A stretch of 64,000 bases of DNA from Clostridium saccharoperbutylacetonicum N1-4(HMT) (GTDB lineage Bacteria; Bacillota; Clostridia; Clostridiales; Clostridiaceae), in assembly GCF_000340885.1 (NCBI RefSeq), contig NC_020291.1:929001-993000 (forward strand), read 5' to 3'. Under the pieces are notes generated by a model that saw only the letters and a list, made by a program, of their open reading frames with translations, searched no databases and was not told the origin of the DNA. The translations under genes were made by a program, and so were the position numbers. Shown piece by piece: positions 9,247 to 17,279 of this stretch. Each line of letters opens with the position of its first letter. Position 1 is the stretch's first letter.

Positions 9247-11997
9247 ATGAAATATTTTAATGAAAATATAGAGTCGGTTTTGGAAAATTTAGAAGTAAAT
9301 TTAGAAAGCGGTTTAAATGACTCAGAAGTTAAAAAAAGAAATTTGAAGTATGGAAAAAATGAATTTACTAGTAAAGAACAAGGAAGTATACTTGAGGATA
9401 TAAAAAATGCTTTATTGGAACCAATGATGGTCATTCTTTTAGTGGCAGCTTTAGTAAGTGGAATAATTGGAGAAATCTATGATTCAATTGGTATAGTATG
9501 TGCTGTAGCAATAGGAATAACTATTGGAATTATTACTGAAGGAAAATCTAAAAAAGCAGCTGAAGCGTTAGCTAAAATGACAGAAGATATTGTTGTAAAG
9601 GTACTTAGAAATAATTCAGTAATACAGGTTAATAAAAGTGAACTAGTACCAGGAGATATAGTTTATCTTGAAACAGGAGATATGATACCAGCAGATGGAC
9701 GATTTGTTGAAACAATTGATTTGAAGGTAAGAGAAGATATGCTAACTGGAGAATCTGATGATGTAAAAAAAGATTCTAATGTTGTAGTCCAAATGGAAGA
9801 AATAGAGTCAAATGGGATTAAGAAGATGCAAGATCCAATTCCAGCGAAGCAGATAAATATGGGGTTTGGGGGAACATTAATTGCATATGGTAAAGCTACT
9901 ATGGTTATAACCAGTATTGGAGATAACACTGAAGTGGGAAAAATAGCACAAGAGCTTCAAATAGATGAAGAAGAAACTCCACTTCAAAGAAAACTGGGTA
10001 ATTTAGGAAAGATAATAACTAAAATATCTAGTGTTATAGCAGGAGTGTTATTTATATTCATGGTAACAAAAATGGTTTTAGCCGATAAGCTAAGCGTAGA
10101 TATGTCAGGGATAATTGCATTTTTAGATTCAATAGATCCTATAAAAACTGCTTTTGTTGTATGCATAGCGTTAATAGTAGCAGCTGTACCAGAAGGGCTA
10201 CCAACAATGATTAATATGACTTTAGCGATTACTATGCAGAAAATGGCAAAAATTAATGCATTGGTTACTAAAAAGGAAGCATGTGAAACTATAGGTTCAG
10301 TTAGTGTAATTTGTTCTGATAAAACAGGAACATTAACACAAAATAAAATGACGGTAGAAAGTCTTTACTTAAATGGAAAGTTTTTTGATGATAAAAATGA
10401 GATAGATGCTTATTTTATAAAAAATTGTCTTGTAAATTCAACTGCTCATATTAGTTCTGAAGATGGAATGTGGAATTATTTGGGAAATTCAACGGAATGT
10501 GCATTACTTTCGTATTTAGAAGAGTATGATTATAAAAAGGAAAGAAGAGAAACTGAGGTTATTCATCAAATACCATTTAATTCTAAGAATAAATTTATGG
10601 CAACGGTTATTAAAATAAAAGGTAAAGATGTGGTTCTTGTAAAAGGAGCGCCAGAAATAATATTATCTAATGCTTCAAAAGAAGTAATAGATAATAAATA
10701 TATAGAATTGACAGAAGAAAGAAGAAATGAAATTAAAAATGAAATTCATAAATTTCAAGCTAAATCTATGAGAATCTTAGGGTTTGGATTTAGAGTCGCA
10801 GAAGAAATGGAAGCTGAAGCTGCAATTACTAATGAAGCCAGTATTTTAAAGCCAAAATTATCAAAAGGTGCAAATGATTTAATATTTAGCGGATTTGTAG
10901 CAATAAGAGATCCATTAAGACCAGATGTAACGCAAGCTATTTTAACAGCTAAAAAGGCTGGAGTTGAAACTAAAATGTTGACTGGAGATAATATAAATAC
11001 AGCAATTGCAATAGGAAACGACCTTGGAATGCTTACTGATGGAAAAAGAGCAGTTGAGGCAACGTATATTGATACATTAAGTGATGAAGAATTGCAAAGA
11101 GAAATTAATAATATAGCAATTGTAGCTAGAAGTAAACCAGAAACAAAAATGAGAATTGTAGATATACTTCAAAGAAATGGTCAAGTAGTAGGAGTTACAG
11201 GTGATGGAATCAATGATGCGCCAGCTTTAACAAAAGCTGATGTAGGTATAGCAATGGGGATTTCAGGATCAGAAGTTTCAAAAAGTGCTGCAGATATAAT
11301 TTTAACTGATGATAACTTTGCAACAATTATTCATGGAATAAAATGGGGAAGAGGAGTATATCAAAACTTCCAAAGGTTCATACAATTTCAGCTTACAGTA
11401 AATATAATTGCATTTTTAATTGCAATTATATCTCAGATTTTAAATTTTGAAATGCCATTTACAACAATTCAATTATTGTGGATAAATATAATAATGGATG
11501 GACCACCAGCTTTAGTTTTAGGATTAGAGCCAATTAGAAATAATGTATTTAATAAAAAACCTGTAGATAGAGATTCTAGTATAATTACAAGAACTATGAT
11601 TACAAGCATAGTTTTAAATGCAGTATATGTTGCAGCAATTTTGTTTATACAAATGAAATACAATATTTTAGGTGCAGCTACAAACAGAATTGGTACTGCT
11701 AATGAAATGGAAACTGTTCTTTTTGGATTGTTTGCATTTAGTGCTTTATTTAATGCGTTTAATTGTAGGGAATTTGGGTTAGATAGTATAATTCCTAATT
11801 TTTTAAAAAATACTATAGCAATTAAAACAATAATTATTACAGGAATAGCTCAAATTATTTTCACACAAGTATTTACTACATTCTTTAATTCAGTAGCATT
11901 ATCACCATTAATGTGGCTTAAAGTATTAGGTTTGGCATTTATGATAATAGTAATAAATGAAATAGTAAAATTTACTGTGAGAAAAATAAGAAAATAG
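9247..11997 (+). CDS. P-type calcium-transporting ATPase
   Basis: This 916-residue P2-type cation pump has the TGES actuator loop (MLTGESDDV), the M4 ion-binding motif AAVPEGLPT typical of Ca2+-ATPases, the phosphorylation motif CSDKTGTLTQNKMT, the nucleotide-binding KGAPE and the hinge TGDGINDAPALTKADVGIAMG. About ten membrane helices are predicted. By family (PMCA/SERCA-like bacterial pumps) it expels Ca2+ from the cytoplasm using ATP. AAAGGAG precedes the ATG and a terminator follows directly. Ca2+ specificity is inferred from PEGLP; Mn2+ cannot be excluded. Confidence 0.93.
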   Translation: MKYFNENIESVLENLEVNLESGLNDSEVKKRNLKYGKNEFTSKEQGSILEDIKNALLEPMMVILLVAALVSGIIGEIYDSIGIVCAVAIGITIGIITEGKSKKAAEALAKMTEDIVVKVLRNNSVIQVNKSELVPGDIVYLETGDMIPADGRFVETIDLKVREDMLTGESDDVKKDSNVVVQMEEIESNGIKKMQDPIPAKQINMGFGGTLIAYGKATMVITSIGDNTEVGKIAQELQIDEEETPLQRKLGNLGKIITKISSVIAGVLFIFMVTKMVLADKLSVDMSGIIAFLDSIDPIKTAFVVCIALIVAAVPEGLPTMINMTLAITMQKMAKINALVTKKEACETIGSVSVICSDKTGTLTQNKMTVESLYLNGKFFDDKNEIDAYFIKNCLVNSTAHISSEDGMWNYLGNSTECALLSYLEEYDYKKERRETEVIHQIPFNSKNKFMATVIKIKGKDVVLVKGAPEIILSNASKEVIDNKYIELTEERRNEIKNEIHKFQAKSMRILGFGFRVAEEMEAEAAITNEASILKPKLSKGANDLIFSGFVAIRDPLRPDVTQAILTAKKAGVETKMLTGDNINTAIAIGNDLGMLTDGKRAVEATYIDTLSDEELQREINNIAIVARSKPETKMRIVDILQRNGQVVGVTGDGINDAPALTKADVGIAMGISGSEVSKSAADIILTDDNFATIIHGIKWGRGVYQNFQRFIQFQLTVNIIAFLIAIISQILNFEMPFTTIQLLWINIIMDGPPALVLGLEPIRNNVFNKKPVDRDSSIITRTMITSIVLNAVYVAAILFIQMKYNILGAATNRIGTANEMETVLFGLFAFSALFNAFNCREFGLDSIIPNFLKNTIAIKTIIITGIAQIIFTQVFTTFFNSVALSPLMWLKVLGLAFMIIVINEIVKFTVRKIRK

Positions 11998-12011
11998 TCA
12001 ATTTATTATTG

Positions 12012-12050
12012 GAGGATAAATTATTTTTTGATTTATTCTCTATTTTTTTT
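12012..12050 (+). terminator. Intrinsic terminator of the P-type ATPase gene
   Basis: A 10-pair stem (GAGGATAAAT with ATTTATTCTC, one G-U) is followed by TATTTTTTTT, 15 bases after the stop. Confidence 0.8.
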
Positions 12051-12172
12051 GTATTATTAATATATTTTGAAAAGGGCGTTAAATTTGAATTAATTTTCAT
12101 TATTAATTATTTCAACAATGCTAATAATATGGTAATATATGATATAGAAAAAAATATTTACGAGGTGTAAAA

Positions 12173-12769
12173 ATGCTAGAAGAATATAATGATTATATGA
12201 ATCATGACATCTTAAACACAATGGTAGCAACATTAGAAGCTAAGGATCTTTATACCTATAATCATTCAACTAGAGTAGCAGAAATGGCTTATGTTTTAGG
12301 AGAACTTTTAGGAATGAGTAAAGTAGAATTGGAGCTTATGTATATCGCTGGAGATCTTCATGATATTGGAAAAATTGGAATACCAGATATCATATTAAAT
12401 AAGCCAGAAAGACTTGAATCAGATGAATGGCGGATGATGAAAAGACATTCAAATATTGGATACTCTATATTAAGTAAAGCAAGATACTTTGAAGAGGTTT
12501 CAAAAATAGTTTTGCATCATCATGAAAGATGGGATGGTAAAGGTTACCCTGATGGTTTAAAAGAAAATCAAATCCCATTAGAATCAAGGATACTAGCAGT
12601 CTGTGATTCAGTAGATGCAATGAAAAGCGATAGGCCGTACAGAAAATCAATAAGTGATGAAATATGTAAGGATGAAATAAGAAAAAATAAAGGGATAATG
12701 TATGATTCAGATATAGCAGAATGTATGCTTAAAAATTGGGATGTAGTAGTAATGAAGTGTTATAATTAA
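12173..12769 (+). CDS. HD-GYP domain phosphodiesterase
   Basis: The 198-residue protein consists almost wholly of an HD-GYP domain. It shows YNHSTRVAEMAY, the metal-binding HD pair in GDLHDIGKIGIPD, HHHERWDGKGYPDGL (the GYP signature) and ILAVCDSVDAMKSDRPYR. Such domains hydrolyse cyclic di-GMP or related cyclic dinucleotides. There is no sensor, receiver or membrane segment, so it is a stand-alone cytoplasmic enzyme. GAGGTG precedes the ATG. A terminator follows at once, and repeat family A copy 2 starts in that terminator's T tract. Confidence 0.9.
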   Translation: MLEEYNDYMNHDILNTMVATLEAKDLYTYNHSTRVAEMAYVLGELLGMSKVELELMYIAGDLHDIGKIGIPDIILNKPERLESDEWRMMKRHSNIGYSILSKARYFEEVSKIVLHHHERWDGKGYPDGLKENQIPLESRILAVCDSVDAMKSDRPYRKSISDEICKDEIRKNKGIMYDSDIAECMLKNWDVVVMKCYN

Positions 12770-12770
12770 T

Positions 12771-12818
12771 AAAATTAGCTATATATAGGTTATTCTATAC
12801 AATAGCTAATTTTTTTTA
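12771..12818 (+). terminator. Intrinsic terminator of the HD-GYP gene
   Basis: AAAATTAGCTAT and ATAGCTAATTTT form a 12-bp stem followed by more Ts, directly after the stop. Confidence 0.88.
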
Positions 12819-13050
12819 TTCTTTAGGAATTTATAATGCAGCAGAATCTTTTGATAATATATAAGAAATGCTATTTAAATTAGTTGTGTATAAGAAAAGA
12901 ATAAAAAACAAATCATATTCGCCTGCATAAAATGTTCTTATATGCAGCATAGCTGCTCTTTCTAAGGTGCACATTTTTCTCACATACGTTCGAAAAGGCA
13001 GATGCGTAAAAAAAATCTCCGGCTCCACAGTCGCCTGCGATTTTTTTATT
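12811..13050. repeat. Dispersed repeat family A, copy 2
   Basis: About 240 bp match copy 1 at 1343-1619 in the same orientation, from TTATTCTTT to CGCCTGCGATTTTTTTAT. It again begins inside the T tract of a terminator. The minus-strand open frame at 12831-13028 is a by-product of the element and not supported as a gene. Confidence 0.8.
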
Positions 13051-13092
13051 TTGCAGTAATATTTTATAATTCAAGAATAGGTATTTACTTTA

Positions 13093-13782
13093 TTAATAGG
13101 GCAATTCGCATGTAATAAGAAAATTGCTTATTTCATTTTCATTGAGATAGACATCTCCAATTATTCCATGAGTTTTCTTATTAGTATCAAGACTATGAAA
13201 ATCTGAACCAGCCGTATAAATCATATTTTTAGTATATGCCGTTTTTATGAAGTATTCAGTATCTTCATTTGTATTACTAAAATATTTTGCTTCAATACCA
13301 TTAAAATTCATTTCTATAATATCATTGAAATTAGCTTTAGTTAAAATGACTGGATGTGCTAAAACAACTATTGCACCAAAAAATCTTAATATATCAATTC
13401 CTGTTTTCACATATAATTTATACTTTGAATCGTAAAATTTAATATCATTTTTAAATAACGATTTAATAGGTGAAATTGTATGATCTTTTATGTTTTTTAA
13501 TATCTTAAGGAAAAGTTCATTTTTATAACTATCATCTTTAAAATAGCCTAATATATGAACCTTAGACCCTTTATACGAAGTAGAAAGTTCAATTCCAGGA
13601 ATGACTTTAACACCAAATTTTTCTCCGACTAAAATAGCTTCATCGATACCAGCTGTAGTATTATGGTCAGTTAATGCAATAATATCTATATTTTTTTTCT
13701 TGCAAAGCATAACTATTTCTTGTGGAGTATGTTTACCATCTGAAAAGGTTGAGTGTATATGAAAATCACCTCTATGATACAT
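13093..13782 (-). CDS. PHP-domain phosphoesterase
   Basis: The 229-residue protein has a PHP metal-dependent phosphoesterase fold. The N-terminus reads GDFHIHSTFSDGKHTPQEIV with the HxH metal site; later metal-site segments are LTDHNTTAG, PGIELST, VLAHPV and AGSDFHS. Relatives hydrolyse phosphoesters such as 3',5'-nucleoside bisphosphates. The length is a little short for the RNase AM type, so the substrate is unassigned. It is transcribed divergently from the CAP-domain gene. The 291-base gap between them holds promoters but no gene. Confidence 0.85.
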   Translation of the reverse strand: MYHRGDFHIHSTFSDGKHTPQEIVMLCKKKNIDIIALTDHNTTAGIDEAILVGEKFGVKVIPGIELSTSYKGSKVHILGYFKDDSYKNELFLKILKNIKDHTISPIKSLFKNDIKFYDSKYKLYVKTGIDILRFFGAIVVLAHPVILTKANFNDIIEMNFNGIEAKYFSNTNEDTEYFIKTAYTKNMIYTAGSDFHSLDTNKKTHGIIGDVYLNENEISNFLITCELPY

Positions 13783-14073
13783 CTTAATGCCTCTTGTAAT
13801 ATTATATGTATTTAATATATGATTATAAATCCCAATTGATATTGTTTTAAGAAAACTAAAAATTACTTATTTTATTGAATAATAAACCATATAAAACATT
13901 ATATTCATGAGTAACCATAAATTTTACAACTAGTGAACTAGCTATAATGTGTTGAAGAATGTCGAAAATATGGTAAAATTAAAATATGGACAAGTTAAAG
14001 AGTTTGTATTTCTTTGAAAACGATTGTATAAGGCTATTTAAAGTTTGAAATATCAAAAAAGAGGGGAAAGCTA

Positions 14074-15090
14074 ATGAAGAAAGCATTTTTAAAAAAGATA
14101 ATTATCGCTGTTGTTTTAAGTATAACAAGTACTACCTTATTACCATTGGGAATATCAGCCGAATGGAGGCAAAATTATGATAAAACACTAAGTTACACGG
14201 ATGGAAATTCAGTTGTTAAAGGATGGATGAAAATTTCAGGAGCCTGGTATTATTTTAATTTTGATGGGAAGATGAAAACAGATTGGGTTAGTGATAATGG
14301 AACTTGGTATTATATGAATAATTTAGGAATAATGCAAACTGGTTGGATAAAAAATGATGGCAAATGGTATTACTTAAATAAAACTGGAGCAATGGAAAGA
14401 GGCTGGATAAAAGATAAAGAGAAATGGTATTATCTAGATTCGAGTGGAGCGATGCAGATAGGTTGGATAAAAGACAATGGTAAATGGTATTATACTGATA
14501 ATTCAGGAGCAATGCAAATTGGAAATATAAATATTGGTGGTAAAGTATATTATCTAAACGAATCTGGTGAGTTAAAAGAAAATAAATATTCAATTAACAC
14601 ATCAACCTCTATAAAATTAGGTAAAAACAAAGAAGAAGTATACGGAGGCAGTGAATTAGTTGATATAAGTGAATTACCAAGTCTGCCACAAAATTATTCT
14701 ATAAGTATACAAGAAGCTGCTGAAAATAAAATACTTGAGTTAATGAATCAAAAAAGAAATGAAGCAGGATTACCATTGTTAGTATTGGACAATACATTGG
14801 TAAAGATAGCAAGGTATAAAAGTAATCATATGATACAAAATGATTATTTTGATCATACAACGCCTATCGGAGAAAAATGGACAAACTGGTTAGAAGCTAT
14901 TAATTATAAATATACTACAACAGGAGAAAATATAGCATACAATAATTACGATCCATTTGAATTATTTGATCAATGGTGGAATTCTCCGGGCCATAGAGCA
15001 AATATGATGAATGCATCATATACTAAAGTTGGTATAGGTGTAATTAAAGGAAATGAAAAATATATGGGAACACAAACATTTTCAAATTAG
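14074..15090 (+). CDS. Secreted CAP-domain protein with choline-binding-type repeats
   Basis: The 338-residue protein starts with a signal peptide (MKKAFLKKIIIAVVLSITST, cleavage probably after ISA near residue 29). About six cell-wall-binding repeats of roughly 20 residues follow at about residues 47-165 (pattern GWIKDNGKWYYLDSSGAM). The C-terminal CAP/SCP domain covers about residues 215-338 (YFDHTTPIGEKW, TTGENIAYN, WNSPGHRANMMN). The repeats are of the type that binds choline or other wall polymers, so the protein should sit on the cell surface. CAP domains have varied roles, so the function is open. GAGGGG precedes the ATG. A possible Spo0A box (TGTCGAA) lies at 13960-13966. Confidence 0.9.
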   Translation: MKKAFLKKIIIAVVLSITSTTLLPLGISAEWRQNYDKTLSYTDGNSVVKGWMKISGAWYYFNFDGKMKTDWVSDNGTWYYMNNLGIMQTGWIKNDGKWYYLNKTGAMERGWIKDKEKWYYLDSSGAMQIGWIKDNGKWYYTDNSGAMQIGNINIGGKVYYLNESGELKENKYSINTSTSIKLGKNKEEVYGGSELVDISELPSLPQNYSISIQEAAENKILELMNQKRNEAGLPLLVLDNTLVKIARYKSNHMIQNDYFDHTTPIGEKWTNWLEAINYKYTTTGENIAYNNYDPFELFDQWWNSPGHRANMMNASYTKVGIGVIKGNEKYMGTQTFSN

Positions 15091-15109
15091 TTAAATATTA
15101 AATTATTAA

Positions 15110-15152
15110 AAATGCTGTTAATTATAATTTTTTAGAATTAACAGCATTTTTT
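15110..15152 (+). terminator. Intrinsic terminator of the CAP-domain gene
   Basis: AAATGCTGTTAATT and AATTAACAGCATTT pair perfectly (14 bp) and run into a T tract. Confidence 0.9.
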
Positions 15153-15216
15153 ATATAGTTCTAATTTTTTGAGTTAGCAGACATGGAATAACAATGTATT
15201 CAATTTATAAATTAAT

Positions 15217-15232
15217 ATTGTATCCGTACAAT
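15217..15232. promoter_or_regulatory. Inverted repeat ATTGTA-4-TACAAT, possible GntR-type operator
   Basis: ATTGTATCCGTACAAT lies 68 bases before the aminotransferase start codon. The arms resemble GntR-family half sites, also seen at 33473-33496 in this window. The arms are short, so chance occurrence in AT-rich DNA is possible. Confidence 0.3.
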
Positions 15233-15299
15233 TTACTGTTATAGATTTATATGATATTTTATTTATATTAAACATTTAATAAGAAAGGAGGGAGATTTG

Positions 15300-16445
15300 A
15301 TGAATAATAAATTTGTATATGCACCAGGCCCTACGAGTGTGAGGGAAAATGTTAGATTAGAGAGAGCTAAAATAACTACAAATCCAGATGTTGATGAAGA
15401 ATTTGTAGAGTTTTATAAAGACACCTGTGATAAGATAGGGCAGATAATACATACAAAGAATCCTGTTTATATATTAAGTGGAGAAGGCATATTAGGACTT
15501 GAAGCAGCCTGTGCATCTCTAACTGAGCCTGGAGACAGAGTTCTTGTTTTGGATAATGGAATTTATGGAAGAGGTTTTAAAGATTTTGTTGAAATCTATG
15601 GAGGAGAAGGGGTATATTTTTCAGATGATTACAACAAAAATATAGATGTAGAAAAATTAAGCGAATTCTTAGAAATAGATCATGATTTTAAATATGCAAC
15701 AATAGTTCATTGTGATACACCAACAGGAGTTTTAAATGATTTATCTAAAATATGTCCAATGCTAAAGAAATATGGGATTATAACTGTAGTTGATTCTGTT
15801 TCAGCTATGGGAGGAGAAGAAATAAGAGTTGATGATTGGAAAATTGATATAGCATTAGGTGGATCACAAAAAGTATTTTCAGCTCCAGCGGGATTGACTA
15901 TTGTTAGTATTAGTGAAAAAGCTAAAGAGTCAATGCTGGATAGAAAAAAGCCTATTGTAGGGTTTTATTGTAATCTAAATATATGGTCTAATTATTATAA
16001 AGATAAGTGGTTTCCTTATACTATGCCAATTAGTGATATTATGGGGTTAAGCATTGCTGTTGATAATATTTTAGAGGAAGGAAGCAATAATGTAATTAAT
16101 AGACATTCAAGAATAGCCAATGCAACTAGAGAGGCGGTTAAGGAATATGGATTAGAATTATTTTTAAAAGATGGATATTCTAATACAGTAACAGCTGTTA
16201 AAATACCAGAAAATATAGGAGCATTGAAATTAAAAGAGCATATGTTAAGTAACTATAATACTTTAATAATAACATCTTTAAAACCATATGATGACACTAT
16301 TTTAAGGATAGGACATATGGGAGAAAATGCATTTGAAGAAAAACTTACATATGCATTAAATATAATAGACAATGGATTAAAAGATTTGGGTTTTAGCAGT
16401 GAGCATAATTTGGTTGAATTATTTAATAAGCATATCAATGAATAA
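15300..16445 (+). CDS. Class V aminotransferase (alanine-glyoxylate / serine-pyruvate type)
   Basis: The 381-residue PLP-dependent enzyme belongs to the PucG/SgaA-like class V family. It begins FVYAPGPTSV, has the cofactor Asp in VVDSVSAMGGEE, and carries the Schiff-base lysine in GGSQKVFSAPAG. It transfers an amino group between a small amino acid and a 2-oxo acid such as glyoxylate. The ATG at 15300 is chosen over the TTG three bases earlier because AAAGGAGGG sits at good spacing. It is co-transcribed with an ECF S component 30 bases downstream, suggesting that the transported molecule or its product is linked to this enzyme. The substrate is not identifiable. Confidence 0.85.
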   Translation: MNNKFVYAPGPTSVRENVRLERAKITTNPDVDEEFVEFYKDTCDKIGQIIHTKNPVYILSGEGILGLEAACASLTEPGDRVLVLDNGIYGRGFKDFVEIYGGEGVYFSDDYNKNIDVEKLSEFLEIDHDFKYATIVHCDTPTGVLNDLSKICPMLKKYGIITVVDSVSAMGGEEIRVDDWKIDIALGGSQKVFSAPAGLTIVSISEKAKESMLDRKKPIVGFYCNLNIWSNYYKDKWFPYTMPISDIMGLSIAVDNILEEGSNNVINRHSRIANATREAVKEYGLELFLKDGYSNTVTAVKIPENIGALKLKEHMLSNYNTLIITSLKPYDDTILRIGHMGENAFEEKLTYALNIIDNGLKDLGFSSEHNLVELFNKHINE

Positions 16446-16475
16446 TATATAATAATAGTAAGGTGGGGCAACATT

Positions 16476-17009
16476 ATGGAAATAAATAAAACAAAAAGTA
16501 AATTTACGACAAAAGACATGGTAGAAACAGCATTATTAACAGCATTAGTGTTTGTAACAACATTTTTTGTTCAAATTCAATTACCAATAATGGCTAGTGG
16601 AGGATTAGTTCATTTAGGAAATGTAATGTTATTTACTACAGCAATTGTCTTTGGAAGACAAAAGGGTGCTATAGCAGGTGCTATAGGAATGGCACTTTTT
16701 GATTTATCTTCAGGATGGGCTGTTTGGGCACCATTTACATTCATTATTAGAGGTGTAATGGGGTATATAATAGGTACTATTTCTTGGGGAAGAGGAAGAG
16801 AAGGAAATAATTTTACATGGAATCTTATTTCAGTAATTATAGCTGGAGTATGGATGATAGCAGGATATTATATTTCTGAAGTTATTATTTATGGTAATTG
16901 GGTTGCACCAATAGCATCTATACCAGGGGATATTACTCAACTTGTAATTGGAGCAGTAATTGGATTGCCTTTTTCAAAAGTTCTTAAGAGATATTCTAAT
17001 TACTTTTAA
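16476..17009 (+). CDS. ECF transporter substrate-binding S component
   Basis: The 177-residue integral membrane protein has five to six helices. It begins with the S-component signature TKDMVETALLTALVFV (helix 1 Ala-rich groove) followed by HLGNVMLF and GAIAGAIGMALFDLSSG, matching the ECF riboflavin/HmpT-like S family. S components capture a vitamin or small cofactor precursor and dock with a shared EcfAA'T energising module, which is not encoded here. It shares an operon with the preceding aminotransferase. The ligand is unknown; B-vitamin-like compounds are the usual ones. A terminator follows. Confidence 0.85.
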   Translation: MEINKTKSKFTTKDMVETALLTALVFVTTFFVQIQLPIMASGGLVHLGNVMLFTTAIVFGRQKGAIAGAIGMALFDLSSGWAVWAPFTFIIRGVMGYIIGTISWGRGREGNNFTWNLISVIIAGVWMIAGYYISEVIIYGNWVAPIASIPGDITQLVIGAVIGLPFSKVLKRYSNYF

Positions 17010-17060
17010 ACACAATTAAAAAAGAAAAAAGTGTATAATATGGTGGGAAAGGATAATGTG

Positions 17061-17096
17061 AAAAGAAGGTAGAAATTTGTTCTACCTTCTTTTTTA
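17061..17096 (+). terminator. Intrinsic terminator of the aminotransferase-ECF operon
   Basis: AAAAGAAGGTAGAA and TTCTACCTTCTTTT form a perfect 14-bp stem with a 5-base loop and a T tract. Confidence 0.93.
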
Positions 17097-17279
17097 TATG
17101 ATAATATTGTAGTATTATATTATTATGAGGGGAAAATGCAAAGAAAACAAAAAATTACACAATAGTTTAAATCAAATTTTTATGCTAATTAACTAATTAT
17201 TAAATTATTTTCCAAATATTGTAGGATGAAATTTGAAATGACAGATGTGTTATGTATTTAGGGGAAGGGAGCATTAGGG

